From a virus, in the IMG/VR virus record IMGVR_UViG_3300032245_001016, positions 1-20,857 of that record: 20,857 nt of DNA; one strand, written 5' to 3'. The translations under genes were made by a program, and so were the position numbers. Of the stretch, positions 1 to 8,400 are shown one piece after another. The notes beneath the pieces were generated by a model, which did no database searches, was not told the DNA's origin, and worked only from the letters and a program-made list of their open reading frames with translations. How positions within the stretch are numbered: the first letter of the stretch is position 1; each line of letters begins with the position of its first letter.

Positions 1-300
1 CGAAGTAATCACATAAGGCGAAGCTGAGTACGAAAAGACACCACCCGACCAAGTAATCGAACCTGTAAGTAAAATTGTGTGACCAACTGCAAAGCCTTTC
101 GTTTGCCAATCGCCACCGAGTAATTGAATTTCGTAAATACTTGGAAAAGTTACCGGTAAATTGGAAGCACTTGTGAAATCGAATTCACAAACTACGGTGA
201 TTTTTTCCTCAATGAATTGACCGCTATTTGCGAGCAAAAAGGCATTTCCCGATGGGTGATTTCGAGTGGAATAATTTTTATTAGTTATTGTTAATGCCAT
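1..300 (-). CDS. Tail-associated structural protein, C-terminus cut by window edge
   Basis: An open frame starts at the ATG at 298-300 and stays open for 100 codons to the left edge, so only the N-terminal part is visible. I do not recognise a family. The visible part is beta-rich, with many Thr, Ser, Gly and aromatic residues (for example GSITWSGGVFSYSASPYVIT near the edge), which suits a tail-tip, fibre or Ig-like virion protein. It follows the tape measure and tail-tip genes in the direction of transcription, which is where distal tail proteins usually lie. Its start overlaps the end of the 70-aa gene by 20 nt. A tail role is inferred from position and composition only. Confidence 0.6.
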   Translation of the reverse strand, partial: MALTITNKNYSTRNHPSGNAFLLANSGQFIEEKITVVCEFDFTSASNLPVTFPSIYEIQLLGGDWQTKGFAVGHTILLTGSITWSGGVFSYSASPYVITS

Positions 301-493
301 GTTGCTTTAATTTTTCCTTTGCCTCTTTAATGTCATTCATTGCCGAATCAAATTTAGCTAATAAATCCGATGGAATTTCATCGCGATGTTGATTAATCTT
401 GTGAAGCTCTGGTGTTATCCTTTTTTCAAGGTCTTGAAAAGCCTTCAAAACGTTGGGAATGTCCTTACCTAAAATGTCTTTTAAATTATCCAT
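281..493 (-). CDS. Small helical protein of the tail module, unknown function
   Basis: This gene encodes 70 aa starting at ATG 493. The protein is highly charged and predicted helical, with Lys, Glu, Asp and Asn throughout and a heptad-like pattern (KDILGKDIPNVLKAFQDLEK, later AMNDIKEAKEKLKQH). It has no signal peptide or membrane segment. It overlaps the end of the 571-aa tail protein by 8 nt and the next tail gene by 20 nt, so it is embedded in the tail operon and is very likely translated. It could be a small chaperone or minor structural component. No function is assigned. Confidence 0.6.
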   Translation of the reverse strand: MDNLKDILGKDIPNVLKAFQDLEKRITPELHKINQHRDEIPSDLLAKFDSAMNDIKEAKEKLKQHGINNN

Positions 494-2201
494 TGATTTG
501 TACGCTTTTTTCGTTTATTCTCGGTCTTAGTACGTTGTAGGTTACCATTGCTTTAGCTTGAAGCTCACTCCATTGTACGCTCACGATTTCGGCAACTTGC
601 CCGTTGTCCATCGTTATAAAGTTGTTTTGAAACAATGCAAATAGTTCGTTTTCAGTCATTGCAACCGGCATTGAATCGTAAATATTCTTTTGATTATTTT
701 CAATGAAACGTGAATACCAATAATTCAACATGATTGCTTGCGCTCCTATGAAATTGGTTTGTTCCTGGTGCAGGCGCGTACCGTTCATCCATAGCAATTT
801 TGTAACGCTAAAATATTGTGAAGATACCTGCATTACGTTTTTTCGCGCGTTCACCTTTGACGTTAAATTGGATCCACAAAATAAGTCAACAGCTCGCGCC
901 AAAACTTTAGCGGAACGCTCCAAGAAATTAAGCGAACCTTTGTTCGTGCCTCGTGCAAATGGGATGTTGATTAAATCGTAGCCTCTGATTAATTCAAGTG
1001 CGCGATCAGGTGAGTTTTCCACTTCGCTCGAAATCTCAAATAGACTTTGAAAAGTGTCATCAAATGTATTGAAGTCAGTCGGGTCAGTTTGAAATTGCAC
1101 TACCCTTCGCTTTGAAATTTCATCACTATTTTGCGAGTGTTCGCTTTGTAATTCGCTTTGTAGATTGAACGCGCTTAATAGTCCTGTGTTTGGTGTTTGT
1201 AAAAAGAAGTTTTCTTGTTCAAACGTTACAATACCATTTGATACTTTAATCTTCGCGTTAAACGTGTCTTCAAGTGCCGAAATAAGTTGACCTAGCGTTT
1301 TAACCGAATCGCGTGAACTTGGATAGCCATTTGTATAAGCGAGCGTATTAGGTGCGATTAATTCCAAAAACCATGAATTTTTTTTCGACTTCAATGGTAC
1401 AGGTAAAATTGTCAAAGGTGTAAGCGAGTTCAAAAGTGTTGAGCTTACTGAATACCCAAGAAACGCGCATGATTTCTCAAATAGCGTTTTGACTTTTATT
1501 GCTTTAAATTGACGGATTACAGGAAAAATTACATTGATTATTTCAGTCAATAACTTGACTAATGCAATGACAATAAAAATCGCATACGCAACGCGTGCAG
1601 CTAATTTAATTCCTGCTACTACAATGGCGGGTACATTATAGGAAACGGTTGGTCCCGTTGGTGAAAGTCCTGGTATTGGTGTTGCTGCTGCGAAAAGGTC
1701 TCCAATACTTTGTTGAATCTCATCAACTGCCTTTGCGATTTCTTGACTAAGTGCAAATGTCGCAAGCATCAATGAAATGAAGTAATTTGCTTGACCTTCA
1801 GGAATGATTACATAGTCAACTTGTGTGAAATCGCTCGGTGACCAATTAACTAAACTAAACGCCATTCCGTCCGCATTATCAAAGAAATTGTCAACGCCTT
1901 TGTATTTCTTTAGCTTGACTTTGTATGAGCGTTCTTTTTCGCGAAATGCTGGGTCTTGAAAGTCAAGTATGTACTTTACGATTGTACCGTTTGAATACTT
2001 GATGTCTAAGGGCATGCCAACAAAGTAGCCGTATGTTTCAATCCATGATTTGATTGCAATCCTATCTTCATTCACAAATTCGAGCGTATCGACTGAAAGT
2101 TCAAGTTGACTGATTCTACGATCTTCAAAATTAAAGACGTAGTTAACCGAATCTTTGTTCGCTGGATTGCATTCCGTGCCGTTTAAAAAGTATCTAATCA
2201 T
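486..2201 (-). CDS. Putative tail-tip/baseplate protein downstream of the tape measure
   Basis: This gene encodes 571 aa from ATG 2201, two bases after the tape measure stop. In siphophages the gene after the tape measure encodes the distal tail or baseplate hub, and that is the likely role here; I see no motif that fixes the exact family. The first 120 residues are beta-rich (YFLNGTECNP, RISQLELSVDTLEF, YFVGMPLDIKYSNGTIVKYI). Residues about 188-229 are strikingly hydrophobic (AIVVAGIKLAARVAYAIFIV onward), unusual for a soluble tail protein, and could be buried or enter a membrane. The C-terminal half is mixed alpha/beta and rich in Asn and Gln. The size and lack of enzyme motifs fit a structural component. 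Confidence 0.6.
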   Translation of the reverse strand: MIRYFLNGTECNPANKDSVNYVFNFEDRRISQLELSVDTLEFVNEDRIAIKSWIETYGYFVGMPLDIKYSNGTIVKYILDFQDPAFREKERSYKVKLKKYKGVDNFFDNADGMAFSLVNWSPSDFTQVDYVIIPEGQANYFISLMLATFALSQEIAKAVDEIQQSIGDLFAAATPIPGLSPTGPTVSYNVPAIVVAGIKLAARVAYAIFIVIALVKLLTEIINVIFPVIRQFKAIKVKTLFEKSCAFLGYSVSSTLLNSLTPLTILPVPLKSKKNSWFLELIAPNTLAYTNGYPSSRDSVKTLGQLISALEDTFNAKIKVSNGIVTFEQENFFLQTPNTGLLSAFNLQSELQSEHSQNSDEISKRRVVQFQTDPTDFNTFDDTFQSLFEISSEVENSPDRALELIRGYDLINIPFARGTNKGSLNFLERSAKVLARAVDLFCGSNLTSKVNARKNVMQVSSQYFSVTKLLWMNGTRLHQEQTNFIGAQAIMLNYWYSRFIENNQKNIYDSMPVAMTENELFALFQNNFITMDNGQVAEIVSVQWSELQAKAMVTYNVLRPRINEKSVQING

Positions 2202-2203
2202 GA

Positions 2204-5146
2204 TTAATTGATTCTAAATCGGTTTCGACTAATGACTCCATTTGCGTGCTTTGTTTGCACAATTTCATTAATTCCTGAAGCGAATGATTGCCAAGCGATA
2301 TTTGTCTCTGATTTGTTCGCTACAATATCCTGTAATACTTTGATTTCCTTAGTCATGTTCATCAAATCAAATGAAGTACCTGCTTTGTCCATTTTGCTAA
2401 GTTTTGAAGCGTTACCGTGATTATCAAACGCGCTAAGCATTGACGCGGTTTGCGAAGCCGTGTAAACTTTATCACCTCGATTTAGCATTGTGAAACGTGG
2501 ACCCTTTCCGGGACCAAGTTCTTTGATGTTCCCAAGTCTATCGGTAATCATCTCTTGACCTTTCTCATCAACTACCGATAAACCACCTGGCGCGTTCATC
2601 GTTCCTTTCTCGTAAAATTGTAAGTTCTTTAAGAATGAAGTAAGTACCGTTGTGCTTACGATTGTTGACGCAAGTGCTTCACCTGGTGACTTACCTTCGT
2701 TCAATGCGCTTTCAAACGTCTTCAATCCCGTAGAAATAAGTTCGATTGATTGCTTTTGCTTTTCAAGTCGCATTTGTTCGGCTTGTGCATCGCGTTGGAT
2801 TTGTATTTGCTCGGTGATTGATTGTTGAGCATAAATATTACCTTGTGCGGCTAAGTTCTGTAAATAGTCTTGTTGACTTTTCGCGGCTTCTTCTTCTTTT
2901 TTAAGCAAAGCAATACGGCGATCAATCTGTTCTTTGAGCATGTCGGTGATCGCTTGTTGAATGGATTGCATGAACTCGAATGCTTCCTTAGCATTCTTTT
3001 TATCATTTTCCTTCACCTTATCGCTATTCTCTTTTTGCTTGTCGGTTAGATTTTCGTTGATTTCCAACTTCTTATCCGCTACCTCTACATCAATCGCAAC
3101 GCTTTCATCACCTGTTTTTTTCTGCATTAATTCAACTTGCAAATCGTAATCCGCTATGCGCTTAATGTCATTTGCATCAATTACTTTTTTGTCCTCTTGA
3201 TATTGATTTTCAATGCTCAATTTTTGCTCGGCTGTTAATCCTTCTTGTGCTAAAAGTTTCTTTTTTCTATCTTCTAACGCTTGGTATTCCGCCCATGTTT
3301 CGTTTTGGTACTTAGTAGCCAATTGAGTAAGGTCGTAATTCTCCTGCTCTTTTAATGCCTCTTTTTGAATCTTCGCTTTTTCATCAAGCAAATTGTAAAG
3401 CGCATCAAGTGAGAATTGACCTGTTTTTTCGGCTAAGTCTTCCTGTGCTTTTAGTTCTGCTTTGAATTGTCTATCCAATGCCGTTATTTGTTCCGTGTAA
3501 CGCAATTGTGCGAGTTCGTGAAGCAATTGTGCTTGAATGCGTAAATACTCGTTTGTGCGCTCTAATTCGGTGTTTAGTTCTTTTTTGGACTCGGTATTTT
3601 CACCTGTTAGCTTAGTATCTTCTTCTACTACAACATCGTAAGTCAATGACCTTTTAATGGTACCAGTCAATTCATTATTTAAAGCCGTCAATGCTGCTTG
3701 CTCTTCTTTTAATGTAGATGAGTTTCTTAATAAGAATTTATTATCACCTTCTCTTTCTAAAAATACTTTTTGCTTTTGAAGCGCTAGCTGTTGCGCTTCA
3801 ATGTCTTTTATGTTTTGCCTTTCAGCTGAATTACGCCCGCCTGCTTTTAATTTTTTCTCCTGAAGAGCTTGAATTTTGACGTCAATATCATAATTCCTTT
3901 GCGCTATTTTTACCCTTTCTTCTTGATCTTTAATCGAAGCTCTTAACTTGTCTTGCTTTTGCAAGTTCATGTTAATTAAAGTTTCATTCTTTTTTGACTT
4001 GTATTCTGCTATTTTTTTCTCCAAGAATGATTGAACTTGATTGTTAAGTTGTTCTTGAAAATACGCTTCATCCTTTAAATTCTTGATTGTAGTACCGTGC
4101 GTTGAATTAATCAACTTAATCATTTTCGCTCGCTCTGCACTTCCTGCGTTGGTTTTTCTCAACGCGTTTATGTTACCAATCAACTCGCTACTTTCGTCTG
4201 CTATAAACTTAGCCGACTCTTTACGGTCTTTATTGATAATCTTTTGTTGATTTATTTGTACTTCTTGTTCTTGCGAAACTTTGAACATTTTTCCTAAAAA
4301 ATCAGCAATTTGCGCGCCGTATAACGTTAGTAAAGTAACGCCAACAGACAATAATGTTTGGAATGAAAATACCGATTTTGCTATTTGACCAAATACACTT
4401 TGAACTGGTTGTCCTGAAGCTGCCAAATCAATATTCGCTTTTTTTATCTTGCTAATTTCATCAAAGAACATCGGTAAATTGTTCGAAATTGCCATAAATC
4501 CAGTTTGCATTGAATTGGCAAACGCTGGAGCCTCACGTGTTAATTGCATAAAACTAAATCCGAGACCATCGTATGCGGACTTATAATTACCGACGTTACG
4601 TTGGTGCTTGCCCATTGTGCCGTCAACCGTCTTTAAAGCGTTGTCGTACTTCTGGATTTTAGCTTGTAAGTAGTCGTAACTTCTTTGCTCGTCATTTGAT
4701 AACTTAACGCCAAGTTCTTTGCGAATCGCTAAATCTCGGTAGGTTTTTGTCATTGCCGACAACTTTTGGTCAACACGAGAATAAACCGAGTTTAATCGTT
4801 CTTGGTTGCGTATTTGTGTTGCTGTGGTACGTGCGTCTTTTTCGGCTTGCGTTTGCGCTTGCTTCGCCATTCGCTCTTGCTTTTGGCGTAAATCAAGTTG
4901 TAACTTTTCAGTTCTTAACTTTTGTTGTAGTAGTTTTTCGCTTTCAATCTCGGCTTGATTGATTGCGTTTATATCTTGAACGGTTTTCTTTTGAGCGGTT
5001 GCCAACTCTCCATTCATCGTTTTAGCAATGCTACGAAGCTCACTATCAAATTTTTCTAAAATGCCGAGCGTTGCAGCTACTTCCCTGCCGATTTCTTCGA
5101 ATGGTGAACCTGTTACTAAATCACTCTTTTTTACTGCTTCTTGCAT
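2204..5146 (-). CDS. Tail tape measure protein
   Basis: This is the longest protein here, 980 aa. It is dominated by coiled-coil sequence rich in Lys, Glu, Gln and Ala (about residues 50-180, 290-530 and 545-830). A segment resembling tape measure N-terminal regions (QLTREAPAFANSMQTG, then SNNLPMFFDE) lies near 200-230, followed by one hydrophobic stretch at about 258-282 (SFQTLLSVGVTLLTLYGAQI). A low-complexity Gly-containing C-terminal region follows. Tape measure proteins set tail length and leave the tail during DNA ejection. Using the family rule of roughly 1.5 A per residue, a tail near 150 nm is inferred. The start at ATG 5146 has a GAGGAA-like ribosome site and overlaps the preceding gene by 26 nt. 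Confidence 0.9.
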   Translation of the reverse strand: MQEAVKKSDLVTGSPFEEIGREVAATLGILEKFDSELRSIAKTMNGELATAQKKTVQDINAINQAEIESEKLLQQKLRTEKLQLDLRQKQERMAKQAQTQAEKDARTTATQIRNQERLNSVYSRVDQKLSAMTKTYRDLAIRKELGVKLSNDEQRSYDYLQAKIQKYDNALKTVDGTMGKHQRNVGNYKSAYDGLGFSFMQLTREAPAFANSMQTGFMAISNNLPMFFDEISKIKKANIDLAASGQPVQSVFGQIAKSVFSFQTLLSVGVTLLTLYGAQIADFLGKMFKVSQEQEVQINQQKIINKDRKESAKFIADESSELIGNINALRKTNAGSAERAKMIKLINSTHGTTIKNLKDEAYFQEQLNNQVQSFLEKKIAEYKSKKNETLINMNLQKQDKLRASIKDQEERVKIAQRNYDIDVKIQALQEKKLKAGGRNSAERQNIKDIEAQQLALQKQKVFLEREGDNKFLLRNSSTLKEEQAALTALNNELTGTIKRSLTYDVVVEEDTKLTGENTESKKELNTELERTNEYLRIQAQLLHELAQLRYTEQITALDRQFKAELKAQEDLAEKTGQFSLDALYNLLDEKAKIQKEALKEQENYDLTQLATKYQNETWAEYQALEDRKKKLLAQEGLTAEQKLSIENQYQEDKKVIDANDIKRIADYDLQVELMQKKTGDESVAIDVEVADKKLEINENLTDKQKENSDKVKENDKKNAKEAFEFMQSIQQAITDMLKEQIDRRIALLKKEEEAAKSQQDYLQNLAAQGNIYAQQSITEQIQIQRDAQAEQMRLEKQKQSIELISTGLKTFESALNEGKSPGEALASTIVSTTVLTSFLKNLQFYEKGTMNAPGGLSVVDEKGQEMITDRLGNIKELGPGKGPRFTMLNRGDKVYTASQTASMLSAFDNHGNASKLSKMDKAGTSFDLMNMTKEIKVLQDIVANKSETNIAWQSFASGINEIVQTKHANGVISRNRFRIN

Positions 5147-5615
5147 ATTCCTCGAACATTTCTTTAAATTCTACAATCGTTATTTCTTTTGCTCTTACAA
5201 TTGTACCCATCCATTTTGATAAATGAACGAGGCATTGTTGAGTAGTCATTCCTTGCAATTTGCTAGGGTCTGCGCTAATCATTTGAGCTTCCGCAACCTT
5301 GATTTGATTTAACAAAAATAAATCATTTGTTTGGATAAATTGAAGACGTAATTTAACCAAGTGAATTTTGAGCTTTAAAAAGTATTCAAGTCCTTCACCA
5401 ATGCCGAACCTTTCAAGGTATTCATTGTATAATTTTAACCAAATAATCTCGTCGTATTTCGTGGACTTTGCGTCTCGATTAACGTAGCGCATGTCTCCAC
5501 TTTGGCACTTTTCCCAATTATACAATGGAAAATCGTCAATAGTTGAATAAGATTGATTTGATTTCTTTAATGTACGAATCGCGAATAATGACGCGAAGTT
5601 TTGCAATGTTTTCAT
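5121..5615 (-). CDS. Putative tail assembly chaperone-like protein
   Basis: This gene encodes 164 aa, mostly helical, with no membrane segment. I do not recognise a named family. It lies directly before the tape measure gene, the position of tail assembly chaperones in siphophages, and overlaps the preceding 147-aa gene by 80 nt in the +1 (equally -2) frame. The ATG at 5615 is inside the upstream gene and its frame is closed by TAA only three codons upstream. A second in-frame ATG at 5492 follows the overlap. So translation needs either internal initiation or frameshifting out of the upstream gene. A chaperone role is inferred from position and overlap. Confidence 0.5.
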   Translation of the reverse strand: MKTLQNFASLFAIRTLKKSNQSYSTIDDFPLYNWEKCQSGDMRYVNRDAKSTKYDEIIWLKLYNEYLERFGIGEGLEYFLKLKIHLVKLRLQFIQTNDLFLLNQIKVAEAQMISADPSKLQGMTTQQCLVHLSKWMGTIVRAKEITIVEFKEMFEEYARSSKKE

Positions 5616-5979
5616 CTGTAAGGCTTAAAATTGAATCGTGCCACCATCTTTTATCTTCCATTTTGCGCGTGTCGCCTTCAATGGTGATCGCATCAAGTAG
5701 AACGCGCACATACATCGAGCGATAAAATTCACCGGTATCGTATAAAGTGTATGGTGTGTTAAATTTCTTTTTTGGATTTATTAATGAAGTCAAATACGAG
5801 TAATATCCAATCACTTTATTATCGCCATCGATTCCTTTATCCATCAACTGGTCTTGTTGTACAAACTCGATTATTTCGCGTCTTGTCGTTGGCGAAAAAG
5901 CATTGAACCAAGCAACGGACTCCGAGAGCATGCGTCCCTTAGATAAAATCGCGTGTAACTTACTTTGTCCTATTGCCAT
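5536..5979 (-). CDS. Tail-module protein with LYDTGEFYRS motif (tail completion or chaperone partner)
   Basis: This gene encodes 147 aa from ATG 5979. It contains LYDTGEFYRSMYVRV around residues 80-95, resembling the DTG-x(2-3)-S pattern of phage tail-completion and gp10-like proteins, and a typical C-terminal ILSLTDENIAKL segment. I have seen this pattern in Bacteroidetes phage proteins of unknown function. It is the first gene after the terminator at 5997-6024, so it begins a transcription unit that includes the tape measure. Its last 80 nt overlap the next gene in another frame. It may be the first part of a two-part tail assembly chaperone or a tail-completion protein; the sequence alone does not decide. 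Confidence 0.55.
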   Translation of the reverse strand: MAIGQSKLHAILSKGRMLSESVAWFNAFSPTTRREIIEFVQQDQLMDKGIDGDNKVIGYYSYLTSLINPKKKFNTPYTLYDTGEFYRSMYVRVLLDAITIEGDTRKMEDKRWWHDSILSLTDENIAKLRVIIRDSYIKEIKSILFNY

Positions 5980-5996
5980 AACAAATACAAAGTAAC

Positions 5997-6024
5997 AAAA
6001 AAAGGGCGTTGTTTAACGCCCTTT
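5997..6024 (-). terminator. Rho-independent terminator after the head/major tail unit
   Basis: A perfect 10-bp stem (6001-6010 pairs with 6015-6024, four-base loop) is GC-rich at its core and is followed on the minus strand by a run of Ts. It lies 20 bases after the stop of the 52-aa gene and about 20 bases before ATG 5979. It separates the head and major tail genes from the tape measure genes. TTTG-containing promoter-like boxes sit between it and ATG 5979 but are too close to the hairpin to call a promoter. Confidence 0.88.
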
Positions 6025-6043
6025 TCAGTTTATAATGAACAAG

Positions 6044-6202
6044 TTATTTTTTACGCACCCTTTTCTTTGGTGTTGGGTTCGCTATTTCAAACGCTTCTCG
6101 CACAATGCTTTCAGGAACTGACTTCATTGTACTTAAAACAACTTCCAAGCTATTACAAGCAAGAAAATCACGATTGAATTGAACTCCGTTTATAACTATC
6201 AT
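6044..6202 (-). CDS. 52-aa protein following the major tail protein
   Basis: This short gene encodes 52 aa, beginning MIVINGVQFNRDFLACNSLE and ending in a basic tail (PTPKKRVRKK). Its ATG at 6202 is seven bases after the major tail protein stop, and its TAA is 20 bases before the terminator stem, so it is the last gene of that transcript. The MIxINGxxF opening looks like small phage tail-module proteins found next to major tail proteins. Function is unknown; it could be a small tail chaperone. The tight fit between a stop codon and a terminator supports it being real. Confidence 0.6.
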   Translation of the reverse strand: MIVINGVQFNRDFLACNSLEVVLSTMKSVPESIVREAFEIANPTPKKRVRKK

Positions 6203-6209
6203 TGTTCTA

Positions 6210-7145
6210 TTATTGTGCTTCAAATGCAGTTACTGCGCTTTCGAATCCGAACACTAAGTTACCGGTTGCAGCATGGAACGCTTTTAATGTACAATCGTTT
6301 CCTGCTGTTTGCGATGGGATTGTAATTGTATAAGTTCCTGGTACCGTTGCCGACTCAGTAACTGAAGCGATTGTGATGTTTGTTGACGTTGTTACGTTTT
6401 TAGCAGTAAAGTCACCTAATACCGCACCCGTCCAAGGCAATTGTACAACTGCGTTTCCGTAGTCAAACGTTGCTTTAACGATTAGTGTTGTATCATCATC
6501 AACCGTAATATCTAAATTCACGTCAATCATTCCGTTCAACTCTAAAGCTGAATAAGGAGCGAATAAGTCCGCAGGAATCATCCATTGGTCACCGTCATTT
6601 GTCAACAAAGAGTAATCCATTTGGATCATTACTTTTGTTCCTGTATCGGCAGTCGCATCCATGAATCTTGCATCGTAAGAATAACGATTCACAGGACGTG
6701 GATATAAGTCCGTTCCTTCTTTTTGTCCTTTCAAGTTTCCACAAACGTCAATCAAGTAAACACCGAAGTTCACACAATTGTCAGCTACTTTAGCGTAGAA
6801 TTGTTCGTTCACTCCCCAACATTCGAATGTTACGGTCTTAACTCCATCACGAGTTTTGAAACGCTCACCATTGTCGGCAGTTTCATAGTTCGGGTCTGCT
6901 TCCGTATGCGTTACGTTACGCAAGTTGTTAAACGGATAAAGACGTTTTGACGGATCAGGATTATTGATTGCATCTAACAAGTCATCTGCTAAAGTAGCAC
7001 TTGTTAAATCGAATCCGTTGCGAGTTCCATCGCTTGCCAAAATTGGCATTAAAAAAACTCCAGAAGTTAATCCGAAGGGTTTGACATTTGGAAAGCCTGT
7101 GTTTCCAATTTGTCCGTTGCAGTTACATCCAGCAATTCCAGCCAT
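6210..7145 (-). CDS. Major tail tube protein
   Basis: This gene encodes 311 aa, beta-rich and acidic, with no membrane segment. The assignment rests on size, composition and position between the neck or connector genes and the tape measure. The N-terminal part (Cys-Asn-Cys-Asn motif, then TGFPNVKPFGLTSGVFLMPI) reads like a virion protein that begins with an ordered loop. The last 80 residues form a Thr/Val-rich Ig-like domain (NVTTSTNITIASVTESATV, then GTYTITIP), a frequent decoration at the C-terminus of tail tube proteins. Tail tube subunits stack as hexameric rings around the tape measure. Confidence 0.72.
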   Translation of the reverse strand: MAGIAGCNCNGQIGNTGFPNVKPFGLTSGVFLMPILASDGTRNGFDLTSATLADDLLDAINNPDPSKRLYPFNNLRNVTHTEADPNYETADNGERFKTRDGVKTVTFECWGVNEQFYAKVADNCVNFGVYLIDVCGNLKGQKEGTDLYPRPVNRYSYDARFMDATADTGTKVMIQMDYSLLTNDGDQWMIPADLFAPYSALELNGMIDVNLDITVDDDTTLIVKATFDYGNAVVQLPWTGAVLGDFTAKNVTTSTNITIASVTESATVPGTYTITIPSQTAGNDCTLKAFHAATGNLVFGFESAVTAFEAQ

Positions 7146-7176
7146 TTTAAAATAATTTAAAGATTAATAATCGTAT

Positions 7177-7184
7177 CAAAATTA
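7177..7184 (-). promoter_or_regulatory. Possible TAnnTTTG -7 element before the major tail gene
   Basis: The minus strand reads TAATTTTG here, a match to the Bacteroidetes -7 consensus TAnnTTTG, 32 bases before the major tail protein ATG at 7145. It overlaps the end of the upstream gene. No good TTTG at the -33 position is visible and the region is AT-rich, so a chance match is quite possible. Extra transcription of this abundant virion protein would make sense. Confidence 0.3.
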
Positions 7185-7889
7185 GCAATTTTCACAATAT
7201 CGTGCGTAAATTTCTAAATTCACATCAAATTCAACCGCGCTTAGTGTTGAATCAAATATCTGTTTTTCAATACCATTTTGGCTTTCCGTTCCAAATTTCG
7301 GAAAGTCCCTAGTGGTAAATGAATTAAATCCTTTGAAGAATGAAGCGTTGCGAAGTATCGTTCTTTGGAACTCATCCATCAAAGCGTACAACGGTTTTAC
7401 CGCTTCATCTTGACGATCAATGTTAAGTAAGTTCCAATCCGACCAATGAATAAACCATAGTTTACATTGTGAAGTTCTGGTGCTTCCTTGCTCGAATCCG
7501 TTTGTGATTTCATCCGTTGGTGATACCAACCAAATAAATGGGAGTTTTGAACGCTCGCTATTTATTCCGTCATCATTCAAATACTTCAACCATTCGTATT
7601 TTGTGTTTGAAAGCGTGCCATTGAAAAACAACGGTTTCTTGATTGTGACTAATGTTTGATAGTTGATTGATTGACTTGTGATTTTAAACGTGACTTCATT
7701 TCCATCGATTGACTTGACCTGAAGCTCGACACCATTTACATACGCGAACTCGTAAAGTTTAATCCATTTCACATTGCAAAATGTTACGACTTGTTCGTTG
7801 TTTGCTACTTGTGAAAAAGACAAAACGCGCAAAGTGTTATCAAGTTTATTGATAATCTCCTGCTCGATTATTTCTGATATTAGTCTCAT
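7182..7889 (-). CDS. Neck or tail-terminator-like protein
   Basis: This gene encodes 235 aa. I start it at ATG 7889, whose ATGA overlaps the stop of the preceding connector gene by four bases; a TTG at 7898 in the same frame is a poorer choice. The protein is mixed alpha/beta with a central FIWLVSPTDEI segment and the acidic/aromatic stretch KLWFIHWSDWNLLN. No named family is recognised. It sits between a head-tail connector-like protein and the major tail protein, where tail-completion or tail-terminator proteins are encoded. That role is inferred from gene order. Confidence 0.55.
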   Translation of the reverse strand: MRLISEIIEQEIINKLDNTLRVLSFSQVANNEQVVTFCNVKWIKLYEFAYVNGVELQVKSIDGNEVTFKITSQSINYQTLVTIKKPLFFNGTLSNTKYEWLKYLNDDGINSERSKLPFIWLVSPTDEITNGFEQGSTRTSQCKLWFIHWSDWNLLNIDRQDEAVKPLYALMDEFQRTILRNASFFKGFNSFTTRDFPKFGTESQNGIEKQIFDSTLSAVEFDVNLEIYARYCENC

Positions 7890-8398
7890 GCGAACCAAAT
7901 AGAATCTAATTCGACACCTCGATATTCGGGGTATGTGTCTTTGTTTGCTTCAAGGAATCGTTGCAAAATTGCGGAGCTTTTCACCGCTTGATTGAATAAC
8001 ACGATTGTATTCGTGTAGTTATCGTTGGCAACGCTCCCAGCTTCAACGCTTGGTTTGATTTGTCCAATGCTTGTTGATATTTGTAATTGTTCACGTGAAT
8101 AGTGAACGTAAACAAGTGCGCTCAAAATGTCGGTTAGTCCTGTACAAAAATAAGAGCGAGCGCATCCGTTGTATTCAACTTCAAATGTAAACTCGCTCTT
8201 AATGTCTTCGAATCTAGCGACTGAATCGTCATCATAGAATAAATCGGCTAATTCTTTGCCGAATAGCTGGTACAAATACTTTTTTTCATACAGGTGAATG
8301 TATTGCTCAATTAAGGCAGTTCCGTTCTTAAATGCCACCGAAAGTTGGTAACGATTAACAAATGATTCAACTGATAAGAAATAAGTAGGTGCTGGCAT
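7886..8398 (-). CDS. Head-tail connector-like protein
   Basis: This gene encodes 170 aa from ATG 8398. The N-terminal half carries a helical pattern with LIEQYIHLYEKKYLYQLFGK followed by acidic residues, resembling the gp6-like or DUF6712-type adaptor proteins seen in Bacteroidetes phages. Conserved features include the YEKKYLYQLFGKELADLF block and a mid-protein SALVYVHYSREQ helix. It follows the major capsid gene and one small gene, the usual location of adaptors that bind the portal. It overlaps the next gene by ATGA. The family match is from memory of the motif, not a search. Confidence 0.6.
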   Translation of the reverse strand: MPAPTYFLSVESFVNRYQLSVAFKNGTALIEQYIHLYEKKYLYQLFGKELADLFYDDDSVARFEDIKSEFTFEVEYNGCARSYFCTGLTDILSALVYVHYSREQLQISTSIGQIKPSVEAGSVANDNYTNTIVLFNQAVKSSAILQRFLEANKDTYPEYRGVELDSIWFA

Positions 8399-8400
8399 AT

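Noticed and set aside
5965-6177. Plus-strand 70-codon frame across the terminator
   Set aside because: It runs through the terminator hairpin and antisense to the 52-aa gene, and has no recognisable product.
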